From Alphaproteobacteria bacterium (GTDB taxonomy: Bacteria > Pseudomonadota > Alphaproteobacteria > Acetobacterales > Acetobacteraceae), in NCBI GenBank assembly GCA_020850755.1, contig JADZEB010000001.1:124001-188000 (forward strand): a stretch of DNA of 64,000 nt. The letters are read 5' to 3'. Under the pieces are notes generated by a model. It saw nothing but the letters and a program-made list of their open reading frames with translations. It did no database searches and had not been told where the DNA came from. Of this stretch, positions 35,520 to 43,579 are shown piece after piece. Positions within the stretch are counted from its first letter, which is position 1. Each line of letters opens with the position of its first letter. Both the position numbers and the translations under genes were made by a program.

Positions 35520-36910
35520 TCGTCTCGAACCGCGTGCCGACGCCAGGCCGGCGCGGCGTGCAGCCGGGCGGTCTGGCCGCGGCGCTTGGCGATTCGTTGC
35601 GTCCCGGCACGCTCTGGTTCGGCTGGAGTGGGCGCGTCGTTGCGGAGACGCCCACCCGTGCCGAGCTGGTCGAGCATCGCGGCGTCGCCTACGCCATGAT
35701 CGACCTGTCGGAATCCCACTATCGCGGATTCTATGCGGGCTTCGCCAACGGCACGCTCTGGCCGCTCCTGCATGCGCGGCTTGGCCTGATGGAGTTCGAG
35801 CGCGCCGACCTGGAAGGCTATGTCGCGGTCAACCGCGCCTTCGCCGCCGCGCTCGCGCCGCTGCTGCGCCCCGATGATCTCGTCTGGGTGCATGACTACC
35901 ACCTGATCCCGCTCGGGGCGGAGCTGCGCGCGCTCGGCGTGCAGAACCGGCTCGGCTTCTTCCTGCACGTGCCTTTCGTGCCGGCGAGCATCTTCGGCGT
36001 GCTGCCCTGCGCCGACCTTCTGCTGCGCGCGCTGATGGCCTACGACCTGGTCGGCGTGCAGTCCGAGCAGCACCGACGCGACCTGCGCAACGCGATGGAC
36101 GAGATACTGGGTGCGCGCGCCGCCGCGGGCGGGCGCATCTATGTCGGCGAGCAATCGACGCGCATCATCGCCAACCCGATCGGCATCGACGCCGCGGGCT
36201 TCACCGCGCTGGCCGAGCGTGCGGCCGGACGGCGCGAGGCGAAGCGTCTGGCCGAGAGCCTGGTCGGGCGCGCGCTGATCATCGGTGCCGACCGGCTCGA
36301 CTACTCCAAGGGTCTGCCCAACCGGTTCGAGGGGTTCGCGCGCTTCCTGCACCGCTATCCGGAGTTCCGCCAGAAGGTGAGCTACCTCCAGGTCGCGGCG
36401 CTCTCGCGGGCGGATGTGAAGCAGTACCAGGCGCTGCGCCGCGAACTGGATCGGCTGGCGGGCGACATCAATGGCCGCTTCGCCGAGTTCGACTGGGTGC
36501 CCCTGCGCTACATGACCAGCGCCCTGCCGCGCGCCACGCTCGCCGGCTTCTACCGCATGGCGCGCGTCGGCCTGGTCACGCCCTTGCGCGACGGCATGAA
36601 CCTGGTCGCCAAGGAGTATGTCGCGGCGCAGGACCCGCGCGACCCCGGCGTGCTGATCCTCTCGAAGTTCGCCGGCGCGGCCGAGCGGATGGCCGATGCG
36701 CTGATCGTCAATCCCTACGATGCCGACAGCATCACCGATGCCATCGCGCGCGCGCTGACCATGCCGCTTGCCGAGCGCCAGCGTCGCTTCGAGACGCTCG
36801 CGCACGAGGTGCGCACGGTCACGGCGCAGAGCTTCTATGCCGCCTTCTGCGCGGCGCTGGCGGGAACGCCCGTACGCCGCCTTGCCCTGGCCGAGAAGGG
36901 CGCGGCCTGA
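35504..36910 (+). CDS. otsA: Trehalose-6-phosphate synthase
   Basis: 468 residues from a GTG at 35504, preceded by AGGAGG at good spacing inside the end of the GH15 gene. It is a GT20 retaining glycosyltransferase joining glucose from UDP-glucose to glucose-6-phosphate. Visible are IVIVSNRVP at the N-terminus, [24 protein letters not shown], the phosphate/sugar-binding [15 protein letters not shown], and [15 protein letters not shown]. Length matches family members. Last gene of the otsB-GH15-otsA operon; no clear terminator follows. Confidence 0.94.
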   Translation: MARIVIVSNRVPTPGRRGVQPGGLAAALGDSLRPGTLWFGWSGRVVAETPTRAELVEHRGVAYAMIDLSESHYRGFYAGFANGTLWPLLHARLGLMEFERADLEGYVAVNRAFAAALAPLLRPDDLVWVHDYHLIPLGAELRALGVQNRLGFFLHVPFVPASIFGVLPCADLLLRALMAYDLVGVQSEQHRRDLRNAMDEILGARAAAGGRIYVGEQSTRIIANPIGIDAAGFTALAERAAGRREAKRLAESLVGRALIIGADRLDYSKGLPNRFEGFARFLHRYPEFRQKVSYLQVAALSRADVKQYQALRRELDRLAGDINGRFAEFDWVPLRYMTSALPRATLAGFYRMARVGLVTPLRDGMNLVAKEYVAAQDPRDPGVLILSKFAGAAERMADALIVNPYDADSITDAIARALTMPLAERQRRFETLAHEVRTVTAQSFYAAFCAALAGTPVRRLALAEKGAA

Positions 36911-37003
36911 CCGCCCCGTCGCTGCCCCGCGGCGCATTGCCATGATGGCGGCTCGCGCCTAGGCTTCGCGCAACCCAGTGTGTGAGCCTCCGGGAGCATC
37001 GCC

Positions 37004-38008
37004 ATGCCTGACGCTATCCGCACGATCCCGCGCCGAGCCCTGCTTGGCGCCGCGGCCGCGCTGTGCGCCGCTGCCGGCGCGGCGCGCGCCCAGGGCCAGG
37101 GCGCGGCGCCAGCGTTTCCGACCCGGCCGCTGCGCTTCATCGTGCCCTACCCGCCGGGCGGCGGCGGCGATACGGTGGCGCGCCTGATCGCGCCCGGCAT
37201 GGCCGAGACGCTCGGCCAGCCGGTGGTGGTGGAGAATCGCGGCGGCGCCGGCGGCTCGATCGGCGCGGCGGCGGTGGCCCAGGCCGCGCCGGATGGCTAC
37301 ACCTTCCTGCTCGATGCGATGGGCCACATCGTCAACCCGCTGGTGCTGCGCGGCCTTGCCTTCGACTATGCGCGCGCCTTCGCCCCGATCGGGCTGATCG
37401 TCTTCCAGCCGCAGATCCTGGCCGTGCCCGCCACCTCGCCGGCGAGGACGGTGGCCGATCTCGTTGCGTTGATGCGGACCCGCCCGGGCGGTCTGTCCTT
37501 CGGCTCCTCGGGCAACGCGACCGGGCCGCACCTCGCCTCGGAACTGTTCCTGCTCCGGGCCGGTGCGCGCGCCGTGCATGTGCCTTATCGCGGCGGCGCC
37601 CCGGCACTGGCCGACCTGATGGCCGGCTCGATCGACTTCCTGTTCGGCACCGCCGGGACCCTGACCGGCGTGGCGCGTGAGGGGCGCATCCGCGCGCTTG
37701 CCGTATCGAGCGCGCGTCGCGTCGCGGCCCTGCCGGACGTGCCGACGATGCAGGAAGCGGGCATCGCCGACTATGTGTTCGACGAGTGGAACGGGCTGTT
37801 CGCACCGGCGGGGACGCCGCCGGCGATCCTTGCGCGCCTGCACAGGGCGATGGCGGCGGCCCTGGCGCAACCGAGCGTGCGCGAGCGCATGGCCACGATC
37901 GGCATCGTGCCGGTGGGCGACGGGCCGGAACCCTTCGCCGCGCTCCTTGCCCGCCAGCGCGCGGTGGTGGCCGAGGTGGTCGAGAAGGCGCAGGTGGTGG
38001 TGCAATAG
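37004..38008 (+). CDS. Bug family (TctC-like) periplasmic solute-binding protein
   Basis: 334 residues. A signal peptide with a twin-arginine-like start (IPRRALLGAAAALCAAAGAARA) is followed by the Bug signature FPTRPLRFIVPYPPGGGGDTVAR. VVVENRGGAGGSIGAAAVA, HVPYRGGAPALADLMAGSIDF and TMQEAGIADYV are typical. It binds carboxylated or related small molecules for a tripartite tricarboxylate transporter, but no tctA/tctB genes are adjacent. It is convergent with the M19 gene at 38021, with a hairpin spanning the junction. Confidence 0.92.
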   Translation: MPDAIRTIPRRALLGAAAALCAAAGAARAQGQGAAPAFPTRPLRFIVPYPPGGGGDTVARLIAPGMAETLGQPVVVENRGGAGGSIGAAAVAQAAPDGYTFLLDAMGHIVNPLVLRGLAFDYARAFAPIGLIVFQPQILAVPATSPARTVADLVALMRTRPGGLSFGSSGNATGPHLASELFLLRAGARAVHVPYRGGAPALADLMAGSIDFLFGTAGTLTGVAREGRIRALAVSSARRVAALPDVPTMQEAGIADYVFDEWNGLFAPAGTPPAILARLHRAMAAALAQPSVRERMATIGIVPVGDGPEPFAALLARQRAVVAEVVEKAQVVVQ

Positions 38009-38040
38009 GGGCGGCGGCGATCAGGCGCCGTTGCCGCCCC
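38008..38040. terminator. Candidate bidirectional hairpin at the Bug/M19 convergent ends
   Basis: GGGGCGGC (38008-38015) pairs with GCCGCCCC (38033-38040), extended by GGCG with CGCC after a three-base bulge. The structure overlaps the last bases of the Bug gene and the last codons of the M19 gene. No T-tract is seen. Confidence 0.4.
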
Positions 38041-39055
38041 AGACCTTCTCGAACAGGCGCAGGAAGTTGCCGCCAAGGAGCTTGCGCAGGTCCGCCTCGC
38101 GCCAGCCGCGCGCGAGCAGCCTTTCGGTGATCATGCCGATGCAGCGCGGCTCCGGCACCGGGTAGCTCCAGGGCGGCGGCGGTAGGGTCTCGGGCGTGAA
38201 GATGCCTTCGGCCATCAGCTTGGCGTAGCGTGCCGGGGTCATCTGCTGGCCGGGCGCCTGCGAGAAGTCGAGCCCGATCCCGACATGGTCGATGCCGGCG
38301 CGATCGACGAGATGATCGAGATGGGCGAGCAGATCCTCGAACGAGGGCGCGGCGGTGCCGGCGCGCACGAAGGCCGGATGGCCGTTGAGCCCGATCACGC
38401 CGCCCGCCTTGGCGCAGGCGGCGATCTGGTCGTCGGCGAGGTTGCGCGGATGGTCGAACACCGCCTTGGCGTTCGAGTGGGTGAAGGCCACCGGCGCGGC
38501 GGAAAGCGCGATCGCCTCCATGCTGGAGCGGTGCCCGGTATGCGACAGGTCGAGCAGCATGCCGACCCGGTTCATCTCGGCGATCACCTGCCGGCCGAAA
38601 AGGGTCAGCCCGCCATTGCGCGGTTCGGTGCAGCCATCGGCCGCCGCCTCGGCCTGGTTGTAGGCGAGGTTCATCACCCGCACGCCGAGCTGGTGATAGA
38701 GCTCGACCATGTTGATGTCGCGGCCGAGCGCGCCGCTGTTCTGGAACGCAAGCACGATGGCGAACCGCCCCTCGGCCTTCGCCCGGCGGATGGCAGCGGC
38801 GTCGCGCGCGACGACCCGATCGGGGCGGGCGCGCACCAGACGGTAGAGCCGCCCGATCGCGGCGATGGTCGAAAGCCGGTCGTCGTCATGCAGGGCGAGG
38901 CTGGCGAGGGCGGCGTTGGCCCCGCCCGCGATCCAGTGCTCCGACAGCTCGGCATCGCGCAGGATCGGCGCGCAGGCATCGATCACGAGCGCCTGCGCAT
39001 GCAGCGCCGCCGCGCGCGATGCGGCTGCGTCCGCCGCCGCCGCCTCGCCCGCCAT
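38021..39055 (-). CDS. Peptidase M19 (membrane dipeptidase) family protein with incomplete zinc site
   Basis: 344 residues from the ATG at 39055, 11 bases after the stop of the M20 gene. It has the renal dipeptidase fold: LLDLSHTGHRSSMEAI and VAFTHSNAKAVFDHPRNL carry two of the usual zinc His, and IDHVGIGLDFSQ and LLGGNFLRLFEKVW are typical of the C-terminus. However, the N-terminal H-x-D pair reads VIDACAPI here, and the bridging Glu region reads AFQNSGALG, so those metal ligands appear absent. Dipeptidase activity is therefore doubtful. Probably co-transcribed with the upstream M20 amidohydrolase. Confidence 0.8.
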   Translation of the reverse strand: MAGEAAAADAAASRAAALHAQALVIDACAPILRDAELSEHWIAGGANAALASLALHDDDRLSTIAAIGRLYRLVRARPDRVVARDAAAIRRAKAEGRFAIVLAFQNSGALGRDINMVELYHQLGVRVMNLAYNQAEAAADGCTEPRNGGLTLFGRQVIAEMNRVGMLLDLSHTGHRSSMEAIALSAAPVAFTHSNAKAVFDHPRNLADDQIAACAKAGGVIGLNGHPAFVRAGTAAPSFEDLLAHLDHLVDRAGIDHVGIGLDFSQAPGQQMTPARYAKLMAEGIFTPETLPPPPWSYPVPEPRCIGMITERLLARGWREADLRKLLGGNFLRLFEKVWGGNGA

Positions 39056-39065
39056 ACGCCGAGCG

Positions 39066-40496
39066 CTACTCGCTCGCCCCGCCGGACATGTGGACCGGCG
39101 GCGTGCAGTCGGGCGGCAGCGGGCAGACATAGGGCGTGCGGTCGGTGCGCGCCTTGTGGTCGGCCTTGGCCGCGGCGAGCAGCGCCGGGTCCTCGATCGC
39201 GCTCACGGCCGTGCTGGCCATGATCTTCGCCACATGCACGAGCCCCTTGTGCGCGGCCGGGTTCTTGCCCTGCGCCGTGAGCTGCCAGGAATGGCCCGGC
39301 GTGCCGATGGCATAGGTGGCCCCGCGCGCCTGCACCGTGGGCACCGCCCAGCTGACATCGCCGACATCGGTCGAGCCGACGCCGCCGAAGCCCTTCGCCT
39401 CCAGCGGCACGATCAGGTCGCACATGGTCTTGCCCGGCTGGTAGGGAATGCCGTGGCGGCGGTAGGAGGCGATGATGTCCTCCTCCTTGAGCGTGCCCTG
39501 GATCTTCTGGGCGAAGGCGCGATCCGCCTCGTCGAACTGGGGCGGGCCGAGCCGCGTCATGGCATCGTGCATGGCGCGTTCGAGCGGGGTGTTGCCGAGC
39601 AGGTTGGAGACGGCGCTGACCACCTTGGTCGCCACCGTCGTCTCGGTCATCAGCGCCGCGCCGTCGCCGATCTTGCGCACGCGCCCGATCAGGGCGTTGA
39701 GCTCGGTCAGGTCGCGGGCGCGGATCAGGTAGCGCACGGTGGCGCGGCCCTGCACCACGTTGGGCGCGATGCCGCCGGCATCGAGATAGGCATAGTGCAC
39801 CCGCGCGTCCGAGGGCATGTGCTCGCGCATGTAGTTCACGCCGACATTCATCAGCTCGACCGCATCGAGCGCGCTGCGGCCGAGATGGGGGGCCGCGGCG
39901 GCGTGCGAGGAGCGGCCGGTGAAGGTGAAGTCGATGCGCGTATTGGCGAGCGAGACCGGCTCGTTCACCCCGGTGAAGGCGGCCGGGTGCCAGCAGATGG
40001 CGACATCGACATCGTCGAAGGCGCCGGCGCGCACCATGAACCCCTTGGCGGCGCCGCCTTCCTCGGCCGGGCAGCCGTAATAGCGCACGCGGGCCTTGAC
40101 GCCCTTGGCGGCGAGCCAGTCCTTTACCGCGGCGGCGGCAAGGAGCGAGGCGGCGCCGAGCAGATTATGCCCGCAGCCATGGCCGTGCCCGCCATCCTCG
40201 ACCGGGCGATGTTCGGCCACGCCCGCTTCCTGGCTCAGGCCAGGCAGGGCGTCATACTCGCCCAGGATGGCGATCACCGGCCCGCCCTCGCCCGCCTCGC
40301 CCATCACGGCGGTGGGAATGCCGGCGACATCGCGCGTGACGCGGAAGCCCTTGGCCTCCAGCATGGCGGTGTGCTCGGCACAGGAGCGCTGCTCGCCATA
40401 GCAGAGCTCGGGCATGCCCCAGACGCGGTCGCTGAGCTGGATCAGGTCGGGGGCGTGCGCCTCGACCTTGCGCCAGACCTCGTCGGTGTTCTGCAT
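39066..40496 (-). CDS. M20 family amidohydrolase (AbgB/peptidase M20D type)
   Basis: 476 residues; AGGAG precedes the ATG at 40496. The metal site is recognisable in GHGHGCGHNLLGAASLLAA, YGCPAEEGGAAKGFMV (catalytic Glu pair) and the C-terminal IGTPGHSWQ. A dimerisation lid domain lies at residues about 195-310 (FTGRSSHAAAAPHLGRSALD). The N-terminus WRKVEAHAPDLIQLSDRVWGMPELCYGE resembles AbgB-like aminobenzoyl-glutamate and related amidohydrolases. It hydrolyses an amide bond in an N-acyl amino acid or dipeptide-like substrate; the exact substrate is unknown. Followed by the M19 gene. Confidence 0.88.
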   Translation of the reverse strand: MQNTDEVWRKVEAHAPDLIQLSDRVWGMPELCYGEQRSCAEHTAMLEAKGFRVTRDVAGIPTAVMGEAGEGGPVIAILGEYDALPGLSQEAGVAEHRPVEDGGHGHGCGHNLLGAASLLAAAAVKDWLAAKGVKARVRYYGCPAEEGGAAKGFMVRAGAFDDVDVAICWHPAAFTGVNEPVSLANTRIDFTFTGRSSHAAAAPHLGRSALDAVELMNVGVNYMREHMPSDARVHYAYLDAGGIAPNVVQGRATVRYLIRARDLTELNALIGRVRKIGDGAALMTETTVATKVVSAVSNLLGNTPLERAMHDAMTRLGPPQFDEADRAFAQKIQGTLKEEDIIASYRRHGIPYQPGKTMCDLIVPLEAKGFGGVGSTDVGDVSWAVPTVQARGATYAIGTPGHSWQLTAQGKNPAAHKGLVHVAKIMASTAVSAIEDPALLAAAKADHKARTDRTPYVCPLPPDCTPPVHMSGGASE

Positions 40497-40505
40497 CTCT
40501 GCTCT

Positions 40506-40537
40506 CCTGCCTTGGATGGGGCCTGCCTTGGATGGGG
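40506..40537. repeat. 16-bp perfect tandem duplication in the amidohydrolase leader
   Basis: CCTGCCTTGGATGGGG occurs twice in succession (40506-40521 and 40522-40537), immediately upstream of the minus-strand M20 start and its ribosome binding site. Confidence 0.95.
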
Positions 40538-40620
40538 TGCCCTGCCCCGGCTGGTGCCGGGCGCGGGCGGGCGCGTGGGCCGCCAAGGCTAGAGGATCGC
40601 CCCGCCCGGGTCGAGTCGCC

Positions 40621-40668
40621 GGGCCGGCGGACGGGGCGGGAAGCGGGCCGGCGGACGGGGCGGGAAGC
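40621..40668. repeat. 24-bp perfect tandem duplication
   Basis: Two identical 24-base units beginning GGGCCGGCGGACGGGG sit at 40621-40644 and 40645-40668, followed by a decayed third start. They lie between the M20 gene and tRNA-Arg. Confidence 0.95.
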
Positions 40669-40700
40669 GGGCTGGGCGGAAAGGGCGCGGGCAAGGGAAG

Positions 40701-40777
40701 TGGCGGACCCGACACGATTCGAACGTGCGACCTCTGCCTTCGGAGGGCAGCGCTCTATCCAACTGAGCTACGGGTCC
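40701..40777 (-). tRNA. tRNA-Arg (anticodon CCG)
   Basis: Read on the minus strand it starts GGACCCGTAGCTCAGTTGGA and ends GTGTCGGGTCCGCCA with an encoded CCA. The acceptor stem GGACCCG/CGGGTCC is perfect. The anticodon stem CTGCC/GGCAG encloses CTCCGAA, giving CCG, and the T arm GCACG-TTCGAAT-CGTGT is intact. It reads CGG. Confidence 0.96.
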
Positions 40778-40812
40778 GCGGTGGCGCGGACATTAGCGGA
40801 AGCAGGAGGCCA

Positions 40813-40860
40813 GCGCAAAGGGGCAAGGGCGCAAAGGGGCAAGGGCGCAAAGGGGCAAGA
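40813..40860. repeat. 16-bp tandem repeat (3 copies)
   Basis: GCGCAAAGGGGCAAGG is repeated three times (40813, 40829, 40845; the last ends AAGA). It lies between tRNA-Arg and the 3' end of the hydrolase gene. Confidence 0.95.
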
Positions 40861-40875
40861 GCTGCGCGGGCGCCA

Positions 40876-42072
40876 TTACCGCGCCAGGGCGCGCGTTGCC
40901 TGGCCGGCGCTCGCCGCCGCGGCGTCCGGGGCCGGGCCAGTGGTACGCTGGGCGGCAAGCTCGGCGCCCTGGTCCGGCCGCTCCGCCACCGCCACCGCCC
41001 CGTTGCGCGCCGCCAGCAGCGCCGCCCGCCCGCGCTCCTCGGCCTCGGAGGGCAGCGCCCGCCCGCCGCTCTCGATGAAGGCGAGCACGTCCTCGGTGAC
41101 GTTGCGCCCGAAGCGGTCGCGCAGGAGCAGGTGGTATCCGCGCGGATAGACCGCGATCCGCCGCGCCGCGTCGCCCTCTTCCGGCAGGCGCGCCAGCATC
41201 GCCGCCGCCACCTCGGGCGGCACCAGCCGATCGCGCTCGCCGAACAGCACGAGGGTGGGTGTGTCGCCCCGCATCCGCCCCGCCGCATCGAGCGCCCGCT
41301 CCATCAACGATACCAGGCCCCAGAGCGTGTCCATGCGGGTCGTTTTCAGCACGCGCGGATCGCGGCCGAGTTCGCGCAGCGCCTCGTCATTGTCGGAGGC
41401 GCGCACCGTGGGCGTGGAGCCATAGACACCGAGCGGCCCGAGCGCGTGCGCCATGAACCAGAGCGCGTTGCGCTCGAGCCAGGAGAGGGCGCTGAAGCCG
41501 CGCACCGCCGGAGCCACCAGCACGAGCGCGTCATGCGGCGCGCCTTCGCCCTCGGTGGTGGCGAGCATCAGCACCGCGCCCCCCATGCTCTCGCCCAGGA
41601 GCACGAGCGGCAGGCCGGGGTGGCGGGCGCGGATCAGGCGCGCGGCGGTGCGCGCATCCTGGGCGAGCGTGTCCGCTCCGGCCCAGAGGCCACGATTCCC
41701 GGCCTGGCCGAAGCCGCGCTGGTCGTAGGCGTAGAGGATCCAGCCGCGCCCGGTGAACCAGGGGGCGGGGCGGCGGAAGGCGCGCGAATAGTCGTTGAAG
41801 CCGTGCAGCGCCAGGATCACCCCGCGCGGCGGGCCCTCGGGCGAGAAGCGGCGCAAGGGCAGGCGCGCCCCGTCCGGCATCACCAGCGCATCCTCCTGCA
41901 CCTCGGCTGCGCGGGCGGGCGGGCCGGCCGGCACCATCGCCGGCGCGCAGGCCCCCGCCAGCAGCGCGCCGGTGAGCGCGATCGCCCCGGCCAGCGGACG
42001 CAGGGCCGCGCGCGGGCGGCGATCGGGCCTTCGGGTCGGGGCGCCGGGCATGGCGGGTGCGCCCCGGCTCAT
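40876..42072 (-). CDS. Exported alpha/beta hydrolase (lysophospholipase/monoacylglycerol lipase-like), probable lipoprotein
   Basis: 398 residues from the ATG at 42072, overlapping the ABC ATPase stop by four bases. A basic Arg-rich N-terminus and hydrophobic stretch (AGAIALTGALLAGACAPAM) end in a lipobox-like AGAC, so lipid anchoring is likely. The triad is visible: nucleophile in LGESMGGAV, Asp in LVLFGERDRLVPP, His in PRGYHLLLRD. The oxyanion region is ILALHGFNDYSRAF. The C-terminal 50 residues are Ala-rich. Co-transcription with the ATPase suggests a shared envelope lipid role (inference). Confidence 0.82.
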   Translation of the reverse strand: MSRGAPAMPGAPTRRPDRRPRAALRPLAGAIALTGALLAGACAPAMVPAGPPARAAEVQEDALVMPDGARLPLRRFSPEGPPRGVILALHGFNDYSRAFRRPAPWFTGRGWILYAYDQRGFGQAGNRGLWAGADTLAQDARTAARLIRARHPGLPLVLLGESMGGAVLMLATTEGEGAPHDALVLVAPAVRGFSALSWLERNALWFMAHALGPLGVYGSTPTVRASDNDEALRELGRDPRVLKTTRMDTLWGLVSLMERALDAAGRMRGDTPTLVLFGERDRLVPPEVAAAMLARLPEEGDAARRIAVYPRGYHLLLRDRFGRNVTEDVLAFIESGGRALPSEAEERGRAALLAARNGAVAVAERPDQGAELAAQRTTGPAPDAAAASAGQATRALAR

Positions 42073-43079
42073 GACGCCGCCGCCGAAAGCGGCGGGGCGG
42101 CAGGCACCACCGGCGCGGGATCGGCGCCGCTCCCGGTGCCTTTCGCCCCGGTCAGGCGCAGGAAGATGTCGTTGAGGTCGGCCTCGCGCGTCGAGATGTC
42201 GGCGATGGTCAGCCCGGCCTCGCGCAGCGCGGCCAGGATCGCCTCGACCCGCGTCTGGCGCGTGCGGTAGTTGACGATGATGCGCCGCCCTTCCTCGATC
42301 CGCGCCTCGAACCCGGCGAGCGCGGCGGGCAGGGCGGCAAGCGTCTGGTCCACGGTCACGGTCAGGGTCTTGTCGTCCAGCCGCGCGATCAGGGCGCGGG
42401 TCTCGTCGCAGGCGATCAGCCTGCCCTGGTCGATGATGGCGATGCGATCGCAGAGCGCCTCGGCCTCCTCCAGGTAGTGCGTCGTCAGCAGCACCGTAAC
42501 CCCGCGCCGGTTGAGGCCCCGCACCATCTCCCAGAGCTGGTGGCGGAGCGCGAGATCGACGCCGGCGGTGGGCTCGTCCAGCACCAGCACGGGCGGGTCG
42601 TGGACCATCGCCTTGGCCACCATCAGCCGCCGGCGCATGCCGCCCGAGAGGGTGCGGGCATAGGCGTTCGCCTTGTCGGCAAGGCCAACGGCGGCGAGGA
42701 TCCCGCCGGTGCGCCGACGCGCGGGCGGCACGGCGTAGTAGCCGGCCTGGAGGTCGAGCAGCTCGGCCGGGGTGAAGAAGGGATCGAGGTTCAGCTCCTG
42801 CGGCACGATGCCGATGGCGTGGCGCGCGGCGCGCGGGGCGGCTTCGATATCGTGGCCCCAGACGCGGGCGGTGCCGGCCGACTTCACCACCAGCCCGCCC
42901 AGGATGTTGATCAGGGTGGACTTGCCCGCCCCGTTCGGGCCGAGCAGTCCGAAGAAGGCGCCGCGCGGCACGGCAAGCTCGATCCCCTTCAGCGCCTCCT
43001 TGCCCGGCTTGCCGCCCTTGCCGGGATAGGTCTTGCGCAGGCCGGCGACCTCGATCGCGAGGTCTGGCGGCGTGGACAT
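42069..43079 (-). CDS. ABC-2 type transporter ATP-binding protein (orphan)
   Basis: 336 residues from the ATG at 43079; an in-frame ATG at 43103 is an alternative, and neither has a strong ribosome binding site. Walker A is LLGPNGAGKST, the signature is LSGGMRRRLMVAKAMV, Walker B is VLVLDEPTAGVD, and the switch His is in LTTHYLEEAEAL. It has the C-terminal domain typical of exporters such as YadG/CcmA. No membrane permease gene is adjacent on either side; the next gene in the operon is the hydrolase. Confidence 0.88.
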   Translation of the reverse strand: MSTPPDLAIEVAGLRKTYPGKGGKPGKEALKGIELAVPRGAFFGLLGPNGAGKSTLINILGGLVVKSAGTARVWGHDIEAAPRAARHAIGIVPQELNLDPFFTPAELLDLQAGYYAVPPARRRTGGILAAVGLADKANAYARTLSGGMRRRLMVAKAMVHDPPVLVLDEPTAGVDLALRHQLWEMVRGLNRRGVTVLLTTHYLEEAEALCDRIAIIDQGRLIACDETRALIARLDDKTLTVTVDQTLAALPAALAGFEARIEEGRRIIVNYRTRQTRVEAILAALREAGLTIADISTREADLNDIFLRLTGAKGTGSGADPAPVVPAAPPLSAAAS

Positions 43080-43354
43080 GGCAGGGGCGGCCTTGGCTGT
43101 CATCGCGGGCCTGGTGGCTCCGGCTATCGGTGCCTGCGTGCGGGGCGGGGCGCGCAAGGCCCCGGCCGGCGGCGCGGCGCTTTCTGTTGCTTGCGCCCGG
43201 ATCGTGGCTATCATCCGGCCGCGCAGGGCCTAGTTTGTGGCTGGCCACGGGGCCGGATGCAACCTATGTCTGTGCACGATCCCGCGAGGCGGCCGCCCAC
43301 ACGGCGCCGCCGCCACCGCCGGGAATCCCGACCCGCCCTTGCCGGAAGCCCGCC

Positions 43355-43579
43355 ATGGCCCAGAACGAGCCGCGCCACGATCCCGACGCCCCGCCCGCCA
43401 TCCCGCCTACCGAGACCATCGCCGTGACCGATCGCGTGGTGGCCTGCGATGGCGGCGACGGCGCACTCGGCCATCCGCGCGTCTATCTGCATATCGGGGC
43501 CGAGGGGCAGATCCAGTGCCCCTACTGCTCGCGCCTCTATGTGCTGGAGGCCGGCGCGGGCGGGGGCCATCATCATTAG
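43355..43579 (+). CDS. Zinc-finger (CHCC-type, NDUFS6-like) small protein
   Basis: 74 residues from the ATG at 43355. The CHCC motif is spread over ACDGGDGALGHPRVYLHI and IQCPYCSRLYVL (Cys, His, Cys, Cys). It matches the short alphaproteobacterial relatives of the mitochondrial complex I subunit NDUFS6. The His-rich C-terminus is GGGHHH. Its coding end overlaps or abuts the start of polA, suggesting coupling. Zinc binding is inferred from the ligand pattern. Confidence 0.85.
   Translation: MAQNEPRHDPDAPPAIPPTETIAVTDRVVACDGGDGALGHPRVYLHIGAEGQIQCPYCSRLYVLEAGAGGGHHH

Noticed and set aside
42073..43248. Fusion of the lipoprotein hydrolase with an upstream 390-codon frame
   Set aside because: The upstream part is an out-of-frame shadow of the ABC ATPase, and the hydrolase has its own start and export signal.
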